Assembly: GCA_002428225.1 (NCBI GenBank)
Contig: DIUD01000051.1
Coordinates: 550-19,712 of the forward strand
DNA length: 19,163 bases
Source of the DNA: Roseovarius sp. UBA6167
GTDB taxonomy: Bacteria > Pseudomonadota > Alphaproteobacteria > Rhodobacterales > Rhodobacteraceae
Reading direction: 5' to 3'
Part shown: in pieces, positions 14,566 to 19,163 of the stretch
Layout of the letters: each line of letters starts with the position of its first letter
How positions within the stretch are numbered: position 1 is the first letter of the stretch
The notes under the pieces: generated by a model
Databases searched by the model: none
What the model saw: only the letters and a program-made list of their open reading frames with translations
Told to the model about the DNA's origin: nothing
Translations under genes and position numbers: made by a program

Positions 14566-15887
14566 GGCGCGTCTTTCCCGCCCATGCCTATGGCGAGGGA
14601 CCGCGTGCGCGCTGTTTCTGGCCCACGACCGCCGCGCCGCCCGATTATCCGCGCGCCGAGGGGCCGATCGCCTGCGACGTGGCGGTGATCGGCGCGGGGT
14701 TCACCGGGCTGTCGGCGGCGCTGCACCTGGCCGAGGCGGGGCAGGATGTGCGCGTGTTCGAGGCCGAAACACCCGGCTGGGGCGCGTCGGGGCGCAATGG
14801 CGGGTTCTGCTGCCTGGGTGGCTCGGCGGCCGCGGACGCGGTCTTGCGGCGGATGCACGGCGAGGAGGCCCGCCGCGCCTGGCGCCGCACCGAGGCCGAG
14901 GCGGTGCAGGTGGCAAAAGACCTGATCGCGCGCCACAACATCAGCGCCGACACCCATTCGACGGGCGAGACCCTGCTGGCCCATACCCCGCAAGCGGCAG
15001 CCTCCTTTCCCGAGCGCGCCGCGCGCATCGCCGCGAATTACGGCGTGACGCCCCAGCTCCTCCCCGGCGAGGCGCTGGCGCAGGCGGGGATGCGCGGCCC
15101 GTTCTTCGCGGCCCTCACCACGCCGATCGGTTTCGCGCTCAACCCGCTGAAATACACCCTCGGGCTGGCCGGGGCCGCGACGCGGGCCGGCGCGCGCATC
15201 CATGCCCGCTCGCCGGTCACGGCGATCCGGCACAACGGGGCGTTTCACCTCACCACGGCGCAGGCCCGGATCACCGCGCGCCGCCTGATCGTGGCGACCA
15301 ACGGCTATTCCTCGGATGACCTGCCGGGCTGGATGCGGGCGCGCTACCTGCCCACGCAATCCAATGTCATCGTCACCCGCCCGCTGAGCGAGGCGGAACT
15401 TGACGCGCAGGGCTGGACCAGCCGGCAAATGAGCTATGACGACCGGTTCTTTTTGCATTATTTCCGCCTGATGCCCGATAACCGGATGCTGTTCGGGATG
15501 CGCGGGGGGCTGTTTTCCTCGGCCCGGTTCGATGAAAGGATGAACCGGGTGACCCGCGCGCATTTCGACGCGATGTTTCCCGCATGGCGCGATGTCGAGA
15601 CGCCGCATGGCTGGAACGGGCTTTTGTCACTGGCCCCCGACCTTACCCCCTATGTCGGGCCGATCCCCGACATGCCCGGCGCCTTCACGGGGCTGAGCTA
15701 TCACGGCAACGGCGTGGCAATGGCCAGCCATGCGGGCGTGCTGCTGGCCGATCTGGCGATGGACCGGCCCCCGCGCCACCTCTACCCCGAAATCATGCGA
15801 AAACCGCCCCGGCGCTGGCCTTTGGGGCGGTTCCGGCGGGCGATGATGTGGCCGCCCTATGCGCTTGCCGTGATGCGTGGCGGGTGA
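14562..15887 (+). CDS. FAD-dependent oxidoreductase, gamma-glutamylputrescine oxidase (PuuB)-like
   Basis: DAO-superfamily flavoenzyme of 441 residues. An N-terminal lead with FWPTTAAPP precedes the FAD-binding motif AVIGAGFTGLSAALHLAEAG (41-60; GAGFTG 44-49), then GWGASGRNGGF (72-82), a PuuB-family signature close to the flavin, and a C-terminal second FAD contact, GLSYHGNGVAMA. It is translationally coupled to potI (ATGA overlap), so it belongs to the polyamine operon. PuuB oxidises gamma-glutamylputrescine, but no PuuA ligase, PuuC or PuuD is in the window. It may therefore act with partners elsewhere or take a polyamine or amino-aldehyde substrate directly. The gene ends four bases before the convergent carboxypeptidase gene. 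Confidence 0.82.
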   Translation: MRRVFPAHAYGEGPRARCFWPTTAAPPDYPRAEGPIACDVAVIGAGFTGLSAALHLAEAGQDVRVFEAETPGWGASGRNGGFCCLGGSAAADAVLRRMHGEEARRAWRRTEAEAVQVAKDLIARHNISADTHSTGETLLAHTPQAAASFPERAARIAANYGVTPQLLPGEALAQAGMRGPFFAALTTPIGFALNPLKYTLGLAGAATRAGARIHARSPVTAIRHNGAFHLTTAQARITARRLIVATNGYSSDDLPGWMRARYLPTQSNVIVTRPLSEAELDAQGWTSRQMSYDDRFFLHYFRLMPDNRMLFGMRGGLFSSARFDERMNRVTRAHFDAMFPAWRDVETPHGWNGLLSLAPDLTPYVGPIPDMPGAFTGLSYHGNGVAMASHAGVLLADLAMDRPPRHLYPEIMRKPPRRWPLGRFRRAMMWPPYALAVMRGG

Positions 15888-15891
15888 GGGA

Positions 15892-17346
15892 TCAGCCCGG
15901 CCCGATCATGAAACAGGTGATCTTCCTGGCCTGGAGGCGCCGGCAGGCGAGATCCGCGCTCTCGCGGCTCATCCCCATGAAGTTCGCATCAAACCCCGCA
16001 GGCCGCCTGACCACCTTGCGCAGGCTGCCCTCAAGCGTGGCCATCTCGGCAAGCGCGGTCTGCAACAGCACCTGCCGCGCCTTGTATTCGTTCGGGTAGC
16101 GCCCAACATTGACGCCCCAATGCCGCCCGTCCGAGGTGGACAGGCGCGTGACAACCTCCGGCGTGGCCTCAGCCACGACCTCGACCACCTGCGTGATCTC
16201 TGGCCTCGGCTCGGGACGGCGCGAGACCTCGGGCGCGACCTCGGCCACCGCCTCCGGAACCGCCTGAAGCTTGGCCGCGGCCTCGGCGGCGGCCATCACC
16301 GCGCGCTCGATGGTCGCGGCGTCGGCGGCGGCCACAAAAACGGGGGCCTGTGTACCGGGGCGCATTTGCGGGCGCAGGCTCTTGCCGACAGCGGCGGCAG
16401 AAGCCAGCCGCACGGTCCGGGCCGCAACCTCGGGGCGCGCCTGCCCCTCGGCGATCATCACCGGCGCAGTGCCGGCCTTGCCCATATAGGCGGGGCGCTG
16501 AGGGGCCACGACCGCCACCCGGCTCGGGGCGCTGCGAAAGCCCAGATCAAGCAACTCGGCCACCTTCGCATTGCGCGAGGCGGTCGATTTGCCGCCGAAC
16601 ACCGTCGCAATGATGCGTATGCCGCCGCGTTCGGCGCTGGCAGTCAGGTTGAAGCCGGCGGCGCTGGTATAGCCGGTCTTGATCCCGTCCGCGCCGCGAT
16701 AGCTGTTCAGCATCCGGCGATTGGTGTGGTGCACCTTCGCCACGCCGGCATCGGCCTCGAGCCGCGAGAACAGGTTGTAATATTGCGGATAGTCATAGAA
16801 CACATGGCGCCCGAGAATGCTCATGTCGCGGGCGGTCGAGAGGTGCCCCGCCTCGGTCAGGCCATGAGCGTTCTTGAAATTGGTGCGCATCATCCCCATC
16901 GCTTTGGCGGTGCGGTTCATGCGGCGCGCGAATTGCGCCTCGGAGCCTTCAATGGCCTCGCCCAGGGCGGTGGCCGCGTCATTGGCCGAGCGCACGGCGG
17001 CGGCGCGGATCAGATAGCGCAGCCTGATGCGTTGCCCTGCGCGCAGCCCCAGCTTGCTCGGTGGCTCGGAGGCCGCATGGCGGGATATGGTCACCATGTC
17101 GTCAAGCCCGATCTCGCCGTTTTCAACCGCCTCGAACACCACATAAAGCGTCATCATCTTGGTCAGCGAGGCCGGGTGCAGCGGCGTATCGGCATTCTCG
17201 GAATAAAGCACCTTGCCGTTGCGCGCATCCATGACAAAACCTGCGTAAGGCGCGGCGGCGGCGCTCAACGGCACGACCACAAGCATCCACACGATTGCCA
17301 GAACGGCCAAGCCCCATAGAATAGGCTGCCTGCCCCATATTTTCAT
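15892..17346 (-). CDS. D-alanyl-D-alanine carboxypeptidase (PBP5/6 family) with C-terminal SPOR domain
   Basis: Peptidase S11 enzyme of 484 residues that trims the terminal D-Ala from peptidoglycan pentapeptides. Residues 8-31 form a signal or anchor segment ending in SAAAA. All three active-site motifs are present: SLTK (Ser60, Lys63), SAN (120-122) and KTG (223-225). A long Ala/Glu/Val/Pro-rich linker (about 315-405) leads to a C-terminal SPOR-like domain (WGVNVGRYPNEYKARQVL and LQARKITCFMIG), which would bind denuded septal glycan and bring the enzyme to the division site. The ATG at 17346 was chosen because the signal segment starts right after it; 11 codons upstream stay open without resemblance. 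No strong ribosome site is visible. Confidence 0.88.
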   Translation of the reverse strand: MKIWGRQPILWGLAVLAIVWMLVVVPLSAAAAPYAGFVMDARNGKVLYSENADTPLHPASLTKMMTLYVVFEAVENGEIGLDDMVTISRHAASEPPSKLGLRAGQRIRLRYLIRAAAVRSANDAATALGEAIEGSEAQFARRMNRTAKAMGMMRTNFKNAHGLTEAGHLSTARDMSILGRHVFYDYPQYYNLFSRLEADAGVAKVHHTNRRMLNSYRGADGIKTGYTSAAGFNLTASAERGGIRIIATVFGGKSTASRNAKVAELLDLGFRSAPSRVAVVAPQRPAYMGKAGTAPVMIAEGQARPEVAARTVRLASAAAVGKSLRPQMRPGTQAPVFVAAADAATIERAVMAAAEAAAKLQAVPEAVAEVAPEVSRRPEPRPEITQVVEVVAEATPEVVTRLSTSDGRHWGVNVGRYPNEYKARQVLLQTALAEMATLEGSLRKVVRRPAGFDANFMGMSRESADLACRRLQARKITCFMIGPG

Positions 17347-17659
17347 TGAACTGCTCTCTACTGCCTCGCGCCGCCGCATTTCCTGCGATCAGCTTTATCG
17401 TTGCGGGCACTCTATCATATCAATGGTGTCGATCAAAGTATCGAATTCATGTGGAAATTATCGAGACGTGGCGCCCCTTGCGGGACAACATCTCGTGGCT
17501 GGCCCACCCTTGTGCCCAACATGAACGCTCAGCGCGCCCAGGCGCGATCGCCCATGCCCGAAGCGCCGGTGCGCGGCTGCCTCGTCGCCGGGCGCCGCGG
17601 GCACATGATCGGAGCGCACCGTCATGCCAGCGCGCCGCGCGGGATGCCGCGGACCCCGC
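17347..17659. other. Intergenic region between msrA and the carboxypeptidase gene
   Basis: About 313 bases without a convincing gene. The half next to the carboxypeptidase gene is more AT-rich and offers a weak minus-strand promoter, TTGATC (17441-17436) with TAGAGT after 16 bases. The msrA-proximal half is very GC-rich with several short inverted repeats but no U-run, so no clear terminator. I see no tRNA or conserved small RNA. Confidence 0.4.
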
Positions 17660-18172
17660 TCAGGTCTCGTCGTCGGGCGCGGCGCGCGGCAAGACCCAGT
17701 CCGCGCGCGGGAAATGGCAGGTATACCCCTGCGGAAAACGTTCGAGATAGTCCTGGTGCTCGGGCTCCGCCTCCCAGAAATCGCCCGCTGGCGCCACCTC
17801 GGTCACCACCTTGCCGGGCCAGCGACCGCTCGCCTCGACATCGGCGATGGTGCGCAGCGCCTCGGCCTTCTGATCCTCGGAGCAATAGTAGATCGCCGAG
17901 CGATAGCTGAGGCCCACATCGTTGCCCTGCCGGTTGATCGTGGTCGGGTCGTGGATCTGGAAGAAGAATTCCAGCAGCCGCCGATAGCCGACCCGGGCGG
18001 GATCGAAGATGATCTCGATCGCCTCGGCATGGGTGCCGTGGTTGCGGTAGGTGGCATTGGGCACGTCGCCGCCGGTATAGCCCACGCGGGTGGAAATCAC
18101 CCCGTCGAGACGGCGGAAGAGATCCTGCATCCCCCAGAAACAGCCCCCCGCCAGAACTGCGCGCTCGCTCAT
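17660..18172 (-). CDS. msrA: Peptide-methionine (S)-S-oxide reductase
   Basis: Repairs the S-epimer of methionine sulfoxide in proteins using thioredoxin. The 170-residue product has the catalytic motif GGCFWG (Cys11), GYTGG, the YRNHGTHAEAIEI stretch with the conserved Glu50, and FFFQIHDPTT. Two more Cys (97 and 152) are present; Cys152 near the C-terminus is the likely resolving residue. There is no signal peptide, so it is cytosolic. Its ATG (18172-18170) overlaps the stop of msrB by ATGA, so the two are translated from one mRNA and together repair both epimers. Longer in-frame starts lie inside msrB and were rejected. Confidence 0.95.
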   Translation of the reverse strand: MSERAVLAGGCFWGMQDLFRRLDGVISTRVGYTGGDVPNATYRNHGTHAEAIEIIFDPARVGYRRLLEFFFQIHDPTTINRQGNDVGLSYRSAIYYCSEDQKAEALRTIADVEASGRWPGKVVTEVAPAGDFWEAEPEHQDYLERFPQGYTCHFPRADWVLPRAAPDDET

Positions 18173-18618
18173 GTCACGTCCTCCACCTGGTCGAGCCAGG
18201 CGCCATAGCCTTCGGCCTCCATGTCGTCGCGGTGGATGAAACGCAGGCTGGCCGAGTTGATGCAATAGCGCAGGCCGCCCCGGTCGCGCGGACCGTCGGG
18301 AAAGACATGGCCGAGATGGCTGTCGCCATCGCGGCTGCGGACCTCGGTGCGGATCATGCCGAGGCTGTAATCCGGCGTCTCGACCACATGCGCGGGCGCG
18401 ATCGGCCGTGTAAAGCTCGGCCAGCCGCAGCCCGCGTCGTATTTGTCCGAACTGGCGAAAAGCGGCTCGCCCGAGACGATGTCCACATAGATGCCCGGCT
18501 CGCGGTTATGAAGATGCTCGCCCGTGCCGGGGCGTTCGGTGCCACTGTGCTGGGTGATGCGGTATTGCTCGGGCGTGAGGGCGGCGATCCGTTCGGGATC
18601 CTTGCGATATCGTGACAT
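18169..18618 (-). CDS. msrB: Peptide-methionine (R)-S-oxide reductase, zinc-free form
   Basis: Repairs the R-epimer of methionine sulfoxide. The 149-residue product has GIYVDIVSGEPLF (42-54), GCGWPSF (Cys64, the likely resolving residue), DSHLGHVFPDGP (99-110) and RYCINSASLRF with catalytic Cys119. The two CxxC pairs that bind structural zinc in many MsrB proteins are absent: their places read YVDIV and RSRDGD. It is thus the zinc-free type, as in the MsrB domain of Neisseria PilB. AGGAGG lies about six bases before the ATG at 18618. First gene of an msrB-msrA operon. Confidence 0.95.
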   Translation of the reverse strand: MSRYRKDPERIAALTPEQYRITQHSGTERPGTGEHLHNREPGIYVDIVSGEPLFASSDKYDAGCGWPSFTRPIAPAHVVETPDYSLGMIRTEVRSRDGDSHLGHVFPDGPRDRGGLRYCINSASLRFIHRDDMEAEGYGAWLDQVEDVT

Positions 18619-18644
18619 GGCGGCCTCCTGTGCGCGTGGTCGTA

Positions 18645-18978
18645 TTACGAAAGAGATGGCACGCGCGCGCAGAAATCAATGGGGGGGGCGGAACGACCCC
18701 GCGCATAGGCCCTGCCTGCCCCGCCTTGCGGACTTGGCCGAGGGCAGTCGCGTTTGGCTCGCGCCTCTGGCGGTTCAGCTGTCAAGCCATTGATAATAAT
18801 TGATAAGAATTTCTCGCCCCACCCTGCGCGCTTGAGCTTCATAGAGAGCAATCCCTTGGACGGGTCTTGCCGGGCAACATCGAGGGCGCGCCGTCGCAGG
18901 ACGGCGATGTTGCCGGGTTCGAACACCGCTTCCCAATGACGCATACCGCGCTCACCCCAAAACCCGAATGTGAACAGG
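18645..18978 (-). pseudogene. C-terminal remnant of an ISAs1-like transposase
   Basis: The minus-strand frame contains PGNIAVLRRRALDVARQDPS and MKLKRAGWGEKFL (about 18804-18920). This resembles the end of ISAs1-family transposases, where N-(I/F/M)-AVLR, AL(N/D) and LKAGW-type motifs occur near the C-terminus. Everything upstream, including the catalytic domain, is missing: the similarity stops where the IS21-type end begins (about 18979). Downstream of the match the frame runs on to 18645 without recognisable sequence, so the true C-terminus is uncertain. The family assignment is from memory of the motif and is moderate. Confidence 0.45.
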
Positions 18979-19163
18979 TGTGCAAAATTGACCCGGTAGC
19001 GGGGTAATCGGCGTCCAAAATGCCCCCCCCCGACACTTATGTTGATGATGCTCCCGAGTTTGGCAGGGAGCATGGATTGGGATGTTGGTCGTGGAGACGA
19101 TAGCGAAGATCCGGCGGGCGCACTTTCTGGATAAGAATTCGATCAAGAAAATCTGCCACGAAC
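18979..19163 (+). mobile_element. Left end of an IS21-family element
   Basis: TGTGCAAAATTGACCC begins at 18979-18981, and a second related copy, TCCAAAATGCCCCC, is at 19014-19027. IS21-family elements begin with TG and carry two or more such repeats inside each end as transposase-binding sites. The istA start follows about 100 bases in. The element runs off the window, so its right end, istB and target duplication cannot be seen. Confidence 0.65.
19082..19163 (+). CDS. istA: IS21-family transposase IstA, N-terminal fragment
   Basis: From the ATG at 19082 the frame reads MLVVETIAKIRRAHFLDKNS and then IKKICHE to the window edge (27 codons). This is the N-terminal helix-turn-helix region of IstA, whose relatives typically read VETIAKIRR followed by a short SI-x-x-I-x-x-E-L helix. 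AGGGAG at 19065-19070 lies 11 bases upstream. An ATG at 19072 is in another frame. IstA is the DDE transposase that acts with the AAA+ protein IstB; neither the catalytic domain nor istB is within the window. Confidence 0.75.
   Translation, partial: MLVVETIAKIRRAHFLDKNSIKKICHE

Noticed and set aside
18786..18806. Near-repeat of ATTGATAATA / ATTGATAAGA
   Set aside because: Only two imperfect 10-base units within transposon debris; too short to call a repeat array.
18873..18914. Ten-base inverted repeat GGCAACATCG / CGATGTTGCC
   Set aside because: Both arms lie in the transposase-like coding remnant and encode its residues; there is no U-run or operator context.
18910..18930. GGTTCGAAC, like the T-loop of a tRNA
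   Set aside because: The flanking bases do not form a T stem, and no acceptor, D or anticodon arm can be drawn. It is part of the transposase remnant frame.

Overview
The window looks like chromosomal DNA of an alphaproteobacterium of the Rhodobacteraceae (Roseobacter group). Evidence: high GC with strong G/C third-position bias, an alphaproteobacterial-type RpoH beside rluD and a DUF6476 gene, a small soluble TerB/J-domain protein of the DjiA type, and a palindromic intergenic element of a kind I recall from this family. This assignment is inferred from gene content; no rRNA or other marker is present.

Layout. 1-62: first codons of carB (minus), cut by the window edge. 253-1374: pabB (folate pathway), convergent with a cyclopropane fatty acid synthase gene (1381-2613, minus). 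2844-3846: a decayed IS630-type element whose target TA lies in the stop codon of a DUF6476 membrane protein gene (3846-4157, minus). That gene is divergent from rluD (4156-5190) and their start codons overlap. rpoH (5336-6232) follows with a hairpin-bearing leader, then a lipoprotein alpha/beta hydrolase (6291-7358) and a TerB-J protein (7459-8142) whose promoter predicts a leaderless mRNA.

8245-15887 is a polyamine uptake and catabolism block. A class III (putrescine/SpuC-type) aminotransferase and a GntR/FCD regulator are on the minus strand. Divergent from them is a tightly packed operon: PotF-like binding protein, ATPase, two permeases and a PuuB-like FAD oxidoreductase, with ATGA overlaps. 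The promoters of the aminotransferase gene and of the transporter operon share the 11-mer TTTGATCATAT in the same place relative to a TTGAC(A/G) -35 box. This is the best evidence here for an undescribed regulatory circuit: one regulator controlling import and degradation.

15892-18618 (minus): a D,D-carboxypeptidase with a SPOR domain, and an msrB-msrA operon whose MsrB is the zinc-free form. The right edge (18645-19163) is mobile-element debris: the C-terminus of an ISAs1-like transposase interrupted by the left end and first istA codons of an IS21-family element.

No rRNA, tRNA, CRISPR array, phage or replication origin was seen. Apart from the transposon edges, the genes share one codon style and look like core genome. 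I did not find a wholly new multi-gene system.
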